Counted from the first letter of the stretch, positions 47,299 to 56,800 are shown. The stretch: DNA of 57,079 nucleotides from an uncultured Verrucomicrobiales bacterium (GCA_937901085.1 CALCHQ010000127.1:1-57079), one strand, 5' to 3'. The notes: generated by a model from the letters alone, not told the origin. Numbers and translations: made by a program.

Positions 47299-48522
47299 AT
47301 GACCTTTTACGAAGAACTGGAATGGCGCGGCCTGGTGAATCAGATTTCCAGCCCGGATCTCATTGAGAAGCTCAACAAGGGCGGCCTTACCTTCTATATT
47401 GGCACGGACCCCACCGCTGACAGCCTGCACCTGGGCCACTATTCCAGCTTCCTCATTACCCGCCGTATGAAGCAGCATGGCCACCACCCGATTCTGCTGG
47501 TGGGGCTGGCTACGGGGCTGATTGGCGACCCGCGTGGTACCGTGGAGCGCGAGTTGCAGCAGAAGGAGGAAGTATTCCGCAACTACGAGGCGCTGCGCGC
47601 CCAGGTAGAAAAAGTGTTCGGCTTCGAAGTCGTGAATAATTACGACTGGATTAACGGCATGAATGTCATCGATTTCTTCCGCGACTACGGCAAGTACATC
47701 AACGTGGGTTACATGCTCACCAAGGACCATGTGCGCCGCCAGATGGAAAGCGGTATTTCCTATGCAGAGTTCTCCTACATGCTCATCCAGGCCATTGACT
47801 TCAAGCACCTGCATGAGACCCGCGGCGTAGACCTCCAGGTGGCCGGCAGCGACCAGTGGGGCAACATTACCACCGGTATCGAGCTTATCCGCAAGACTAC
47901 GGGAGATGAAGTCTATGCCCTCACCATGCCGCTCGTCACCGATGCCCAGGGGAACAAGTTCGGCAAAAGTGAGGGTAACGCCCTCTGGCTGGACAAGGAA
48001 AAGACCTCTTCCTATGAGTTGTACCAGTTCCTGCTCAACAGCGATGATGCCTGCGTGATTACATACCTCAAGCGCCTTACCTTCCTTACCCCGGAGCAGA
48101 TTACCGAAATTGAAACCCGCCATCTGGAGCATCCTGAGCAGCGTATTGCCCAGAAGGCACTTGCCCGCGAAATTATCACCGACCTGCATGGCGAAGCCGA
48201 ATTCGAGCATGCGGTGGAAGTGAGCGAAAAACTTTTCGCCGGCGACTTCAAGAGCCTTTCTGCCCGCGATATCAAGAGCGGCATGAAGAATGTTCCCCAG
48301 GTCACGCTGACCGCAGGCCCTCTGGCCGATGCCCTGGTATCTGCCAAGGTGTGCAGCTCCAAGCGTGAAGCCCGCGAGTTCATCGGCAATGGTGCCATCT
48401 CCATCAATGGCGAGCAGGTGAAAGACCCCGCATGGGAACTGACAGAGGCTTCGGCTCTGGAGGGGGGCATTGTCATTATCCGTCGCGGTAAGAAGAAATT
48501 CTACATGGGCGAGTTTGCCTGA
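47299..48522 (+). CDS. tyrS: Tyrosyl-tRNA synthetase
   Basis: A 407-aa class I synthetase. HIGH-type motif SLHLGHYSSF, tyrosine site YIGTDPTADS and AGSDQWGNI, KMSKS-type motif KFGKSEGNALW, and a C-terminal S4-like RNA-binding domain (KREAREFIGNGAISINGE, about 350-367). It charges tRNA-Tyr. A strong promoter precedes it; the next gene follows 8 nt after the stop and may share the transcript. Confidence 0.96.
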   Translation: MTFYEELEWRGLVNQISSPDLIEKLNKGGLTFYIGTDPTADSLHLGHYSSFLITRRMKQHGHHPILLVGLATGLIGDPRGTVERELQQKEEVFRNYEALRAQVEKVFGFEVVNNYDWINGMNVIDFFRDYGKYINVGYMLTKDHVRRQMESGISYAEFSYMLIQAIDFKHLHETRGVDLQVAGSDQWGNITTGIELIRKTTGDEVYALTMPLVTDAQGNKFGKSEGNALWLDKEKTSSYELYQFLLNSDDACVITYLKRLTFLTPEQITEIETRHLEHPEQRIAQKALAREIITDLHGEAEFEHAVEVSEKLFAGDFKSLSARDIKSGMKNVPQVTLTAGPLADALVSAKVCSSKREAREFIGNGAISINGEQVKDPAWELTEASALEGGIVIIRRGKKKFYMGEFA

Positions 48523-48530
48523 ATCACTCC

Positions 48531-49397
48531 ATGAGAGGCGTCCTGGCAGTTCTGTTTCTGGCAAGTGCCTTCTCCGTGAAGGGCTGGGAACTGCCGACGC
48601 CTGCTGAACTGGCCGCCGTGCAGGGGGAATATCCCTTTGCTGCGGCGCTGGAGGCCGGATTACCGCTGCCTCCCACCCGGGACGAAGCTCGGCGTGCAGG
48701 GGTGCTGCCCTATGAGCAGGCGCGCCTGGCGCTTAAGAAAGTGATGCTGCTCCGCACCAGCCGTGCGAAGGCCGAGCGGCGCCGCATCACTCCGGAAAAC
48801 AACCGGCTCATGGCGGTGCTGGCGCAGCAGGCCGGAGCCCCTGCGGTGTTCTGCCGTTATCTGGCGCTGCTGGCAGATGATAGCTTGAGCCGCCGCCAGC
48901 AATATGTTGTCAATCAGCTCCTCCAGCACTGCCTGCAGCAGGCGTATGGGATAGATGAATTGCAGATGCGCCTGCTTTCTGAAGCGGTGGATTTACCCGC
49001 AGACGAGCATGCGCACTTCCTGCTGCAATTGCCGTTGCAGGGAATGTTTGACCTCGTGCCGGCAAAGTCGCTGGCGGTGGAGGAGAACCTGGCAGACCTG
49101 CATCTTATGACCACGCTTCTGCGCGAGGCCGGGGCCGGGCTGCTCAAGGTGCGCGATGCTGCCACAGCAGATGCTGCCGCCCTGGAACTGCAGCAACTCC
49201 TGCCGCTCTGGAATACGACCTGGCAGACCCGTCGCATGCTGCAGGAGGGGACTTTGCCGCAGCTCCCTGCCATCAGCTTGTCGCTTCAGCAGCTCGATGC
49301 CTCAACCTCTCGCCTGATGACCACGCTGCGACTGCTTGCAGAGGCGCGGTGGTATGGTTCGAAACGCCTGCAGGCCATAGCAGGGCAATTGTTGTAG
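48531..49397 (+). CDS. Secreted helical protein, function unknown
   Basis: A 288-aa protein with a short signal peptide (about 1-18, FLASAFSVKG) and an all-helical mature part rich in Leu, Ala, Gln and Arg, with probable amphipathic repeats (LLLQLPLQGMFDL; LELQQLLPLWNTTWQTRRML). No catalytic motif or known family. It starts 8 nt after tyrS, so it is probably co-transcribed with it. Confidence 0.65.
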   Translation: MRGVLAVLFLASAFSVKGWELPTPAELAAVQGEYPFAAALEAGLPLPPTRDEARRAGVLPYEQARLALKKVMLLRTSRAKAERRRITPENNRLMAVLAQQAGAPAVFCRYLALLADDSLSRRQQYVVNQLLQHCLQQAYGIDELQMRLLSEAVDLPADEHAHFLLQLPLQGMFDLVPAKSLAVEENLADLHLMTTLLREAGAGLLKVRDAATADAAALELQQLLPLWNTTWQTRRMLQEGTLPQLPAISLSLQQLDASTSRLMTTLRLLAEARWYGSKRLQAIAGQLL

Positions 49398-49438
49398 CTT
49401 CGCCGCGTAAATCTTTGCATTTATGTCTCTTTATGCGC

Positions 49439-49467
49439 TTGCCTTTTATGGCAACCTGTTGTAGAAT
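49439..49467 (+). promoter_or_regulatory. tig promoter
   Basis: TTGCCT (49439-49444), 17-nt spacer, TAGAAT (49462-49467). Confidence 0.55.
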
Positions 49468-49480
49468 GCGCGCGCGTTTT

Positions 49481-49496
49481 TTAGAAAATTTTCTAA
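49481..49496. repeat. 16-bp palindrome in the tig leader
   Basis: TTAGAAAATTTTCTAA, a perfect palindrome located about +8 to +23 relative to the predicted start, 13 nt before the tig ATG. It shares the TTAGAA/TTCTAA core with the leuA inverted repeat. Candidate operator. Confidence 0.45.
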
Positions 49497-49508
49497 CACC
49501 GAATCATT

Positions 49509-50810
49509 ATGGATATTACCATCGACAAGACAAGTGATTGCCAGGCAACACTTACCGCTATTGCCACACCCGCCGAAGTGACCGCCATCAAGGACTCCGC
49601 CATCGCTGCTTTCTCCCGGAATGCCCGCATTCCCGGCTTCCGTCCCGGCAAGGCCCCCAAGAGCGTCATTGCCAAGCGTTTTGCCGAAGGCATCGCCGAT
49701 GAACTTGACGCCCGCATCAAGTCCGATGTGCAGGAGCAGGCTCTCGAACAGAACCCGGAGCTGAAGGTTCTCGACTTCGGCAACCCCACCACCACCGCCG
49801 AGGCTGATGGTTCCTACAAGCTGGTGACCACCCTCACCATTGTTCCTGAGTTCGAACTGCCGGAATACATGGGCATCGAAGTGACCGTTCCCACCGATGA
49901 GGTGAGCGATGAGGAAGTGCAGGATACCCTGCAGAAGTATGCCGAATCCTCTGCCGAGCATGTGGTGGTCGAGCGTGCCAGCGCCAAGGGTGACATCGTG
50001 GTCATCGACTTCAAGACCAGCGTGGAAGGCAAGCCCACCGCCGAATACTGCGGCAAGCCCGTCGGCTTCATGGAAGGCCGCGAAGGCCATTGGGTGGCTA
50101 TCGAGGAAGATTCCTTCATGCCTGGTTTGCCCCAGGGGCTTGAGGGTGTTTCCGCTGGCGACGTGAAGGAACTGACCCTCACCATGAAGGAAGACTTCCC
50201 CATCTCTGACCTTGCCGGTAAGGATGTGGTGTTCACCTGCAACGTGAAGGAAGTGCGCGAGAAGCGCGTGCCTGAGATTACCCCCGAACTCTTCGCCGGC
50301 GCTCTGCCCGAAAAGAGCATGGAGGAAATCAAGGAAATCGTCCGCACCAACCTGAAGGCCTCCAAGACCCGCGCCAACGACGAAGCCAAGGCGGACCAGA
50401 TTTCCGAGAAACTGGCCGACCAGCTTTCCTTCGCCCTGCCTCAGGATCTCGTGGAGCGCGAAAATGAAAACACCGTGCAGCGCAAGATGTACGCCGCTAT
50501 CCAGGCTGGCAACTACGAAGTGGCCAAGGACATGGAAGCTTTCAAGGCCGAGGCCATGAAGGAGACTGAGCGCAACCTGCGCGTGTACTTCGCCCTGCAG
50601 GAGATTGCCCGCAAGGAAAACATCATTGCTACCGAGCAGGAGCTTCTCGAAGCCATGGCCAACATGGCTCAGCAGGCCAAGGAGAAGAACCTCAAGAACT
50701 TCATCCGCAAGATGTACCGCGAGAACCGCGTTCAGGGTATCCGCCTGAGCGTCATCACCTCCAAGGTTATCGACCTGCTGGCCCGCAACGCCAAGGTGAC
50801 CGTTGCCTAA
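49509..50810 (+). CDS. tig: Trigger factor (ribosome-associated chaperone, peptidyl-prolyl isomerase)
   Basis: A 433-aa three-domain chaperone. The N-terminal ribosome-binding domain carries the signature NARIPGFRPGKAPKSVI (about 38-54). The FKBP-type isomerase domain lies at about 155-240 (GDIVVIDFKTSVEGKP, LPQGLEGVSAGDVKELTL), and a helical substrate-cradle domain runs to the end. It binds nascent chains at the ribosome exit. The clpP/clpX genes that often follow tig are not here. Confidence 0.94.
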   Translation: MDITIDKTSDCQATLTAIATPAEVTAIKDSAIAAFSRNARIPGFRPGKAPKSVIAKRFAEGIADELDARIKSDVQEQALEQNPELKVLDFGNPTTTAEADGSYKLVTTLTIVPEFELPEYMGIEVTVPTDEVSDEEVQDTLQKYAESSAEHVVVERASAKGDIVVIDFKTSVEGKPTAEYCGKPVGFMEGREGHWVAIEEDSFMPGLPQGLEGVSAGDVKELTLTMKEDFPISDLAGKDVVFTCNVKEVREKRVPEITPELFAGALPEKSMEEIKEIVRTNLKASKTRANDEAKADQISEKLADQLSFALPQDLVERENENTVQRKMYAAIQAGNYEVAKDMEAFKAEAMKETERNLRVYFALQEIARKENIIATEQELLEAMANMAQQAKEKNLKNFIRKMYRENRVQGIRLSVITSKVIDLLARNAKVTVA

Positions 50811-50830
50811 GCCGCAGAACCAGGTTTGAC

Positions 50831-50867
50831 AAAACGCCCGGCAGGTTTATTCTGCCGGGCGTTTTTT
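50831..50867. terminator. Bidirectional terminator between tig and the mscS gene
   Basis: AAAACGCCCGGCAG/CTGCCGGGCGTTTT 14-bp stem with a 7-nt loop and T-runs in both directions. Confidence 0.85.
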
Positions 50868-50882
50868 GCGTCTGGGACGTGG

Positions 50883-51680
50883 TTAAAGATTCCTGATGCT
50901 GCGGACGGGGAAGGGAATGTTGATATTCTCGCGGGCAAAGGCATCGAGAATAGCCTTACCGAACGCAAAGCGGGCCTTGTGGTAATCTTCTGTTCTGCAC
51001 CAGGCCCCGATATGCAGGTTGAGGGAGGAATCGCCGAATCCCACGAACAGCACCGCCGGTGCCGGGTCGGTGGCCAGCAGCGGCTGCTCTTCGATGACCT
51101 TGAGAAGAACTGAGCGCACATGTTCCAGATCGCTGCTGTAATCCACCCCCAGGTCAAAATCGCAGCGGCGCAGGGAATCTCCTGTCACGTTCACCACAGG
51201 TTCCTTCACCAGCGTTTCGCAGGGAATCCGGACGGAGGAATTATCGGTCTGCCGTAGCGTGACGGAGAGCAGGTTCACACTTTCCACCGTGCCGCTCACC
51301 CCGCTGGCCGTGATGAAATCGCCCAGTCGGATGCTGCGTTCGCTCATGATGAAGACGCCGCTGATGAGGTTGCTCAGCACGGTCTGCGCGGCAAAGCCGA
51401 TAGCAATGCCGGCTACGCCTGCCGCTCCCAGTACGCTGATGAGATCCACCCCGACGGCCCGCAAGGCATGCACGACGACGAATATCCAGAGCAGCGTCAG
51501 CAGCGCTTTTTCAACCAGCAGGGCAGCCTGGTGCGGCAGCTTGTTGCAGACTGGGCGAAACGCTTTCTTGAGCAGGATGCTGAGCGCAATACCGATGATA
51601 ACCGTGATAGAGCAGCGGAACCACCCCATGTCCCAGAGTTCGGATGCGGTGGGAACATCTACTGAAATCCATTCTTCCAT
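50883..51680 (-). CDS. mscS: Small-conductance mechanosensitive channel (MscS family)
   Basis: A 265-aa channel with three transmembrane helices (about 20-40, 53-75 and 82-110). The pore-lining third helix is AAGVAGIAIGFAAQTVLSNLI-like, with the Gly/Ala packing pattern (GAAGVAGIAIGFAAQ) and SGVFIMSERSIRLGDFI after it. A cytoplasmic beta domain (GTVESVNLLSVTLRQTDNS) and an alpha/beta end follow. It opens on membrane tension to release solutes after osmotic downshock. The start MEEW at 51680 was preferred to a longer frame. Confidence 0.93.
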   Translation of the reverse strand: MEEWISVDVPTASELWDMGWFRCSITVIIGIALSILLKKAFRPVCNKLPHQAALLVEKALLTLLWIFVVVHALRAVGVDLISVLGAAGVAGIAIGFAAQTVLSNLISGVFIMSERSIRLGDFITASGVSGTVESVNLLSVTLRQTDNSSVRIPCETLVKEPVVNVTGDSLRRCDFDLGVDYSSDLEHVRSVLLKVIEEQPLLATDPAPAVLFVGFGDSSLNLHIGAWCRTEDYHKARFAFGKAILDAFARENINIPFPVRSIRNL

Positions 51681-51706
51681 GCTGCTGATTCTAGCACAGG
51701 GGGAGC

Positions 51707-51737
51707 AAAAAAGCAACCCCGCGTTCTGCGGGGTTGC
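51707..51737 (-). terminator. Terminator of the GyrA/ParC-type gene
   Basis: GCAACCCCGC/GCGGGGTTGC 10-bp stem with a 5-nt loop, followed on the minus strand by TTTTTT. Confidence 0.85.
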
Positions 51738-51752
51738 GTAACTGTTCTGCTA

Positions 51753-53915
51753 TCAGAAGTCAAAGCCCATCTGCTCGTGGGTTTCGCCGTCTGTATCGGG
51801 CAGGGGAGCCCCTGTTTCAGACACCGGTGCGGCTTCCACAGACGGGGCAGGCGGCGGGGTGGCTTCTGCTGCTTCCGGGGTGGGGATGGTCTCGGTGGCT
51901 GCGGGGGGGCAGGCCTCTTCCTCCCTGGGTGCTTCGCTGGCGACGGGCATGATGCGGGCAATGCGTTCCACCTGATTCTTGGTGACGATGTTGCCCAGTA
52001 CATTGCGCCCTTTGACGCGCAGCTTGCCGAAGTCGAACGGAATCGGACGGCGCAGACGGCTGAGCTGGTTCTTCAGGTACACGTTGACCGACATGGCGCT
52101 GCTTTCCTCTTCGGTCTTGTGAACTGTGAAGAAGAAGACGCGGCTGCCCTTGGTTCCCTGGGTCAGCTGGTACTCTTTATCGCGGGTGAATCCACCCAGC
52201 TTGAAGCGCTTGGCATAGGTGATGCCCTCTTTGCCGTCGCGGTAAATCATGTTGAACACCCAGTCGTCTCCGGGGCGCAGCACGCTGATGTGTAACAGCT
52301 TCTTGCCTACATAGAACTTTTCCTGCACACGGCGCACCGTCAGGACACCCTGATTGTCAATCACCAGAATGTCGCTCATGGTGGAGCATTTGTCTACGGC
52401 TTCGCCTCCCTTCTTGATGCCGTAACCAGCAAAGCCTTCCTCGTCAATATAGAGCGTTTCGTTCTCCACCGCGGCTACGGCGCGGGTCACGGTGTCGAAG
52501 GTGGTCAGTTCGGTGCGGCGCGGCCAGTTGGCACCGTACTTCTTCTGCAGCTTCTCGAACCAGCGGATGGTGTACCTGGTCAGCTGAGCCAGGTTCTTGC
52601 GGCATTGCTCGATGTCGGCTTCCAGCCCGTGGATGTGTTCCTCGGCCTCGTGAATCTCGTAGCGGGCGATCTTCTTGATGCGGATTTCGGTGAGGCGGAT
52701 GATGTCGTCGCGGGTGATGGGGCGGACAAAATCCTTCACAAAGGGTTGCAGTCGCTCCTCGATTTCGGTAAGGGACTGCTCCCAGCTCTCGCTTTCCTCC
52801 AGTACCTTGTAGATGCGGTTCTCGATGAAGATTTTTTCCAGACTGGCCTGCATCCAGCTTTCCTGCAGTTCGGCTAGTTGCACTTCCAGTTCCCGGCGCA
52901 GGGTTTCCTTGGTGTTCTCAACGTTGATTTTGAGAATTTCGCTCACCCCCATGAACACCGGCTTGCGGTCCACAATCACCACGGCCTTGGGCGAGATGCT
53001 CACCTGGCATTCGGTGAAGGCGTAGAGGGCGTTGCAGGTCTTTTCCACATCCTGCCCGGCTTGCAGGTGAATCAGGATATCAGCCGTGGCGGCGGTGTTA
53101 TCCTCAATGCGGGCCACTTTCAGCTTGCCTTTCTCCATGGCATTCTCGATGCTCTGGATAACGGATTCCGTGGTGGTGCCGTAGGGAATTTCCGTGATGC
53201 GGATGAGCTTTTTCGTGCTGGTATCGAGCCTGGCGCGGCAGCGCAGGCGGCTGTTGCCGGTGCCATCATTATACCCGCTTACATCCAGCAGACCGCCGGT
53301 GGAAAAATCCGGGTACAGCTCAAAGGATTCACCACGCAGGTGGTGAATGGCTGCCTCTATCAGTTCGTTGAAATTGTGCGGTAGAATGAGGCAGTTCATG
53401 CCCACGGCAATGCCCAGAGCCCCCTGGGCCAGCAGGAGCGGGAATTTGACGGGCAGCGCCACAGGTTCCTTGTTGCGGCCGTCATAGCTCATTTTCCATT
53501 CCGTCACCTTGGGGCTGTATACCACATCCTTGGCAAACTGGGAGAGGCGCGCTTCAATGTATCGCGGGGCGGCAGCGGCATCACCTGTGAGGATGTTGCC
53601 CCAGTTACCCTGGGGGTCGATGAGCAGCCCTTTCTGCCCCAGCGTGACCAGGGCGCTGCCGATGGAGGCATCGCCGTGCGGGTGGTACTTCATGGTGTCA
53701 CCCACAATGTTTGCTACCTTGTTGTAACGGCCGTCATCCATTCGTTCCATAGAGTGCAGAATACGGCGCTGCACGGGTTTCAACCCGTCAATGATATGCG
53801 GCACCGCGCGTTCCAGAATCACATAGGAGGCGTATTCCAGATAGTAATCCCCGAACATCTTCTGGATGAGACTCGGATGTTCCTGCAAGTATGCGGGTGT
53901 GATGTCTTTACTCAT
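51753..53915 (-). CDS. Type IIA DNA topoisomerase subunit A (GyrA/ParC family)
   Basis: A 720-aa DNA-cleaving subunit. Catalytic Tyr119 with Arg118 in AAAPRYIEARLS, the winged-helix start LKPVQRRILHSM and YHPHGD at 77-82. The length and the short, divergent beta-propeller region (about 500-650) without a GyrA box fit a ParC-like subunit of the type seen in Bacteroidetes, chlamydiae and Verrucomicrobiota, paired elsewhere with a ParE/GyrB subunit. The last ~65 residues are Pro/Glu/Ala-rich. The quinolone-determining positions 83 and 87 read Ala and Ser. No B subunit is adjacent. Confidence 0.88.
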   Translation of the reverse strand: MSKDITPAYLQEHPSLIQKMFGDYYLEYASYVILERAVPHIIDGLKPVQRRILHSMERMDDGRYNKVANIVGDTMKYHPHGDASIGSALVTLGQKGLLIDPQGNWGNILTGDAAAAPRYIEARLSQFAKDVVYSPKVTEWKMSYDGRNKEPVALPVKFPLLLAQGALGIAVGMNCLILPHNFNELIEAAIHHLRGESFELYPDFSTGGLLDVSGYNDGTGNSRLRCRARLDTSTKKLIRITEIPYGTTTESVIQSIENAMEKGKLKVARIEDNTAATADILIHLQAGQDVEKTCNALYAFTECQVSISPKAVVIVDRKPVFMGVSEILKINVENTKETLRRELEVQLAELQESWMQASLEKIFIENRIYKVLEESESWEQSLTEIEERLQPFVKDFVRPITRDDIIRLTEIRIKKIARYEIHEAEEHIHGLEADIEQCRKNLAQLTRYTIRWFEKLQKKYGANWPRRTELTTFDTVTRAVAAVENETLYIDEEGFAGYGIKKGGEAVDKCSTMSDILVIDNQGVLTVRRVQEKFYVGKKLLHISVLRPGDDWVFNMIYRDGKEGITYAKRFKLGGFTRDKEYQLTQGTKGSRVFFFTVHKTEEESSAMSVNVYLKNQLSRLRRPIPFDFGKLRVKGRNVLGNIVTKNQVERIARIMPVASEAPREEEACPPAATETIPTPEAAEATPPPAPSVEAAPVSETGAPLPDTDGETHEQMGFDF

Positions 53916-54021
53916 GGATTGGCCGCATTATAGCACGCACGCGCGTGCATGACAAGGAGGAAGGTTAGGAAATCTTAAATTTCAGCGCCATGCGTCGCCG
54001 CGCTGCTGCCACAATACCCGC

Positions 54022-54049
54022 TTGACCTGGTAAGCAGGGCTTGTAAAAT
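54022..54049 (+). promoter_or_regulatory. htpG promoter
   Basis: TTGACC (54022-54027), 16-nt spacer, TAAAAT (54044-54049), housekeeping type. No CIRCE element is seen. Confidence 0.6.
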
Positions 54050-54077
54050 AGCGGCATACTTCAAGATTCATTCCCTT

Positions 54078-55919
54078 ATGGCCAATACACATCAGTTCCA
54101 GACGGAGGTCCGGCAGCTGCTGGACATCGTGATTCATGCCTTTTACAGCGACCGCGAGGTCTTTGTGCGTGAGTTGGTTTCCAATGCTTCCGATGCCTTG
54201 GAAAAGCTGCGCCTCAAGCAACTTACGCAGACGGCAGTCTACGAACCGGAGCGCGAACTCCGCATCAGCATCACGACGGATGAGGAAGCCGGCACGCTCA
54301 CCATTGCCGACAGCGGTATCGGCATGACGCAGGAGGAAGTGGTGGAATTCCTGGGCACCATCGCCCATTCCGGCACCAAGAAGTTCCTGGAAGCCATGAA
54401 GGAGAGCAAGGGCGGCACGCAGGACCTCATCGGCCAGTTCGGTGTGGGCTTCTACAGCGTGTTCATGGCGGCAGACAAGGTGGAAGTGACTACCCGTTCC
54501 TGGCAGCCGGAGGCTACGCCGGTGAAGTGGGTGAGCGATGGACAGGAAGGTTATGAGCTGGGCGAAGCCGCTGCCGATACCCCGCGTGGCACGAGCATTC
54601 TCATTCACCTGAAGGAAGATGCCAAAAACTTTGCCAAGGGTGACCACACGCGCTACATCCTCTCCAAGTACAGCAATTTCGTCGGCTTCCCCATTGATTT
54701 CAACGGTGAACATCTCAACACCGTGCAGGCTATCTGGATGAAGAACAGGAAGGATGTGACGCCTGAGGAATATGAGGGCTTCTACCAGTTCATTTCCCAC
54801 ACGGAGAGCAAGCCGCTGAGCTACATGCACTTCAGCGCCGATGCTCCCATTGTGCTGAACTCCGTCCTCTTTGTGCCGGAGGAAAACCCGGAGGCCATGG
54901 GCTTTGGCCGTTGCGAACCCATGGTGTCGCTCTACTGCCACAAGGTACTCATCGACAGCAAACCGGAAAAACTGCTGCCTGAGTGGCTGCGTTTCCTGGC
55001 CGGTGTGGTGGATAGTGAAGACCTGCCGCTTAATATCTCCCGCGAGATGCTGCAGGATAACTCCCTGCTGCGTAAGGTGGCCGGTATCATCACCAAGCGC
55101 TTCATCAAGCACCTGGAAGGTGTGGCGAAGAATGAAACCGAAACGTATGAAAAATTCTGGCGCACTTTCTCCCGCTACATCAAGGAAGGCGTGGTGACCA
55201 GCTGGGAACACAAGGATGCGCTGGGCAAGCTGCTGCGCTTTGAATCCACCTTCACCGAACCCGGCAAGCTGACCAGCTTCGAGGACTACGTGTCCCGCAT
55301 GAAGGAGAACCAGAAGGATATCTATGTTCTCTACGGTGCCAGCCGCAGCCAGCTGGAAAACTCTCCCTATCTGGATGCGCTGAAGGCTCGTGGCTTCGAG
55401 GTGGGCTTCTTCACCGAGGGCGGTGACCAGTTTGTGGTGGAAAGCCTGATGAAGTTCTCCGAAAAGGAAATCAAGTCCATCGACCGCGCCGGCCTGGAGC
55501 TGCCCCCGCTGGAAGCCCAGCCCGACCAGCCCGGACTGGACGAGGCGGAAGCCGAGGGCCTGACCACCTGGGTGAGCGAGACCTTCAAAGACCGTTTCAG
55601 CAAGGTCAGCACCAGCGACCGCGTGACCAGCGCTCCGGCCATTGCGCTGCAGGGCGAGGGCGACATTTCCCCGGAAATCAAGGCCTATCTGCGCGCCATG
55701 GGGCAGGATATTCCTGAGACTCACCCGGAGATTGCCTTCAATCCCCACAACCCGATTGTGATGAAGCTTTCAGAGCTGCGCAGCAAGGATGAAGACCTGG
55801 CCACCCTGCTGGCTGACCAGCTTATCAACACGGCGCTGCTGCGTGCCGGCCTGCTCGACGACCCCGCCAAGCTGGCCGATAACTCCCAGGCTCTGCTGGA
55901 GAAGCTGCTCAATAAGTAA
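54078..55919 (+). CDS. htpG: HtpG (Hsp90-family chaperone)
   Basis: A 613-aa cytosolic ATP-dependent chaperone. The GHKL ATP-binding domain shows LVSNASDALEKLR (metal Asn), IADSGIGMTQEEV (Asp, Gly), IGQFGVGFYSVFM (lid end). The middle domain shows LPLNISREMLQDN (catalytic Arg region), followed by the C-terminal dimerisation domain. Length is as in E. coli HtpG, slightly shorter. It starts MANTHQFQTEVRQLL, the expected beginning. It stands alone with promoter and terminator. Confidence 0.97.
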   Translation: MANTHQFQTEVRQLLDIVIHAFYSDREVFVRELVSNASDALEKLRLKQLTQTAVYEPERELRISITTDEEAGTLTIADSGIGMTQEEVVEFLGTIAHSGTKKFLEAMKESKGGTQDLIGQFGVGFYSVFMAADKVEVTTRSWQPEATPVKWVSDGQEGYELGEAAADTPRGTSILIHLKEDAKNFAKGDHTRYILSKYSNFVGFPIDFNGEHLNTVQAIWMKNRKDVTPEEYEGFYQFISHTESKPLSYMHFSADAPIVLNSVLFVPEENPEAMGFGRCEPMVSLYCHKVLIDSKPEKLLPEWLRFLAGVVDSEDLPLNISREMLQDNSLLRKVAGIITKRFIKHLEGVAKNETETYEKFWRTFSRYIKEGVVTSWEHKDALGKLLRFESTFTEPGKLTSFEDYVSRMKENQKDIYVLYGASRSQLENSPYLDALKARGFEVGFFTEGGDQFVVESLMKFSEKEIKSIDRAGLELPPLEAQPDQPGLDEAEAEGLTTWVSETFKDRFSKVSTSDRVTSAPAIALQGEGDISPEIKAYLRAMGQDIPETHPEIAFNPHNPIVMKLSELRSKDEDLATLLADQLINTALLRAGLLDDPAKLADNSQALLEKLLNK

Positions 55920-55938
55920 AGTTTGTTCATGATGCCAG

Positions 55939-55973
55939 AAAGCCCCCGGAATGAGACATTCCGGGGGCTTTTT
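55939..55973. terminator. Terminator after htpG
   Basis: AAAGCCCCCGGAAT/ATTCCGGGGGCTTT 14-bp stem with a 5-nt loop and T-run on the plus strand; convergent genes on both sides. Confidence 0.85.
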
Positions 55974-55992
55974 CTCTCGGTGGAGGAAAGCG

Positions 55993-56793
55993 TCAGAGAA
56001 TATTCCGCATGGAATCTGCTGTGTTGCGGAAGCGCAGCACGGTGTTCAGACGCTCGTTTTCCAGCAGGGAGACAAAGCGGCCTTCCTTGACCATGGTACG
56101 TAGCCCAGCGTCGCGGAACAAGTCCAGCAGGCGTGTGGGCTGGGGAATACCACGCTGGGCCAGCTGGGTGTTGTAGAAAGCAGTGAAGGTGGGTTCATCA
56201 AGCGTGCAGCCGAACGCGACAAGACAGGCCAGATTCGTCTGGGCCGGGTCGTCAATGGGGTCGATGCTTTGCACCCAGCCGGTGATTTTCGAGGAACGCA
56301 GCGCGGTGGTCATGCGGGTGAACCAGGGAACCGCAGGCATGGTGACGGCAGGGTTGCTGACGCGTTGCATCTGGGCTTCTGCCAGTTCGTGGTAATAGCG
56401 GATGCGGCAGACATTGCCATAGTAGCAGATACCCATCATGGTGACCCAGAGCATGAGCAGACTCATGAGAATGGTGGTGAGAATGCCGCCGAGACCGGCC
56501 TTCTTCCTGAAATTGAAGAGCTGGGAAATCCAGACCATGCCGTGGAAGAAAATGAGCAGCAGAAGGATGGCCGCGCCCCATGCCAGGGTCTGCACCATCC
56601 AGGGCTGCGGAGAATCGGTAATGAAGGCAATATAGGTGAACCCGTTTTTCTGCAGGAACATCCATGCGGCCACCGAGCTGGTGACGGCGATGGCCAGCAG
56701 AATCATCTTGATGAAGCCCTTGATGAGCGAGAAGATGAGGATGGCAGCAATGATGATGCCCAGAATGGTGAGGATGATGTGGGAGGTTTCCAT
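55993..56793 (-). CDS. CvpA-like membrane protein
   Basis: A 266-aa protein: four predicted transmembrane helices in the first ~130 residues (about 7-25, 28-47, 66-88 and 103-124), with the short hairpin start LIFSLIKGFIKMILLAIAV recalling CvpA-family proteins, then a ~140-aa soluble domain (from about 130) without known motif. CvpA proteins are linked to membrane stress tolerance and colicin V production, but the match is only general. The start METSHI at 56793 follows the TPR gene by 7 nt. The long upstream frame is a shadow of the TPR gene. Confidence 0.6.
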   Translation of the reverse strand: METSHIILTILGIIIAAILIFSLIKGFIKMILLAIAVTSSVAAWMFLQKNGFTYIAFITDSPQPWMVQTLAWGAAILLLLIFFHGMVWISQLFNFRKKAGLGGILTTILMSLLMLWVTMMGICYYGNVCRIRYYHELAEAQMQRVSNPAVTMPAVPWFTRMTTALRSSKITGWVQSIDPIDDPAQTNLACLVAFGCTLDEPTFTAFYNTQLAQRGIPQPTRLLDLFRDAGLRTMVKEGRFVSLLENERLNTVLRFRNTADSMRNIL

Positions 56794-56800
56794 GGTGGTG

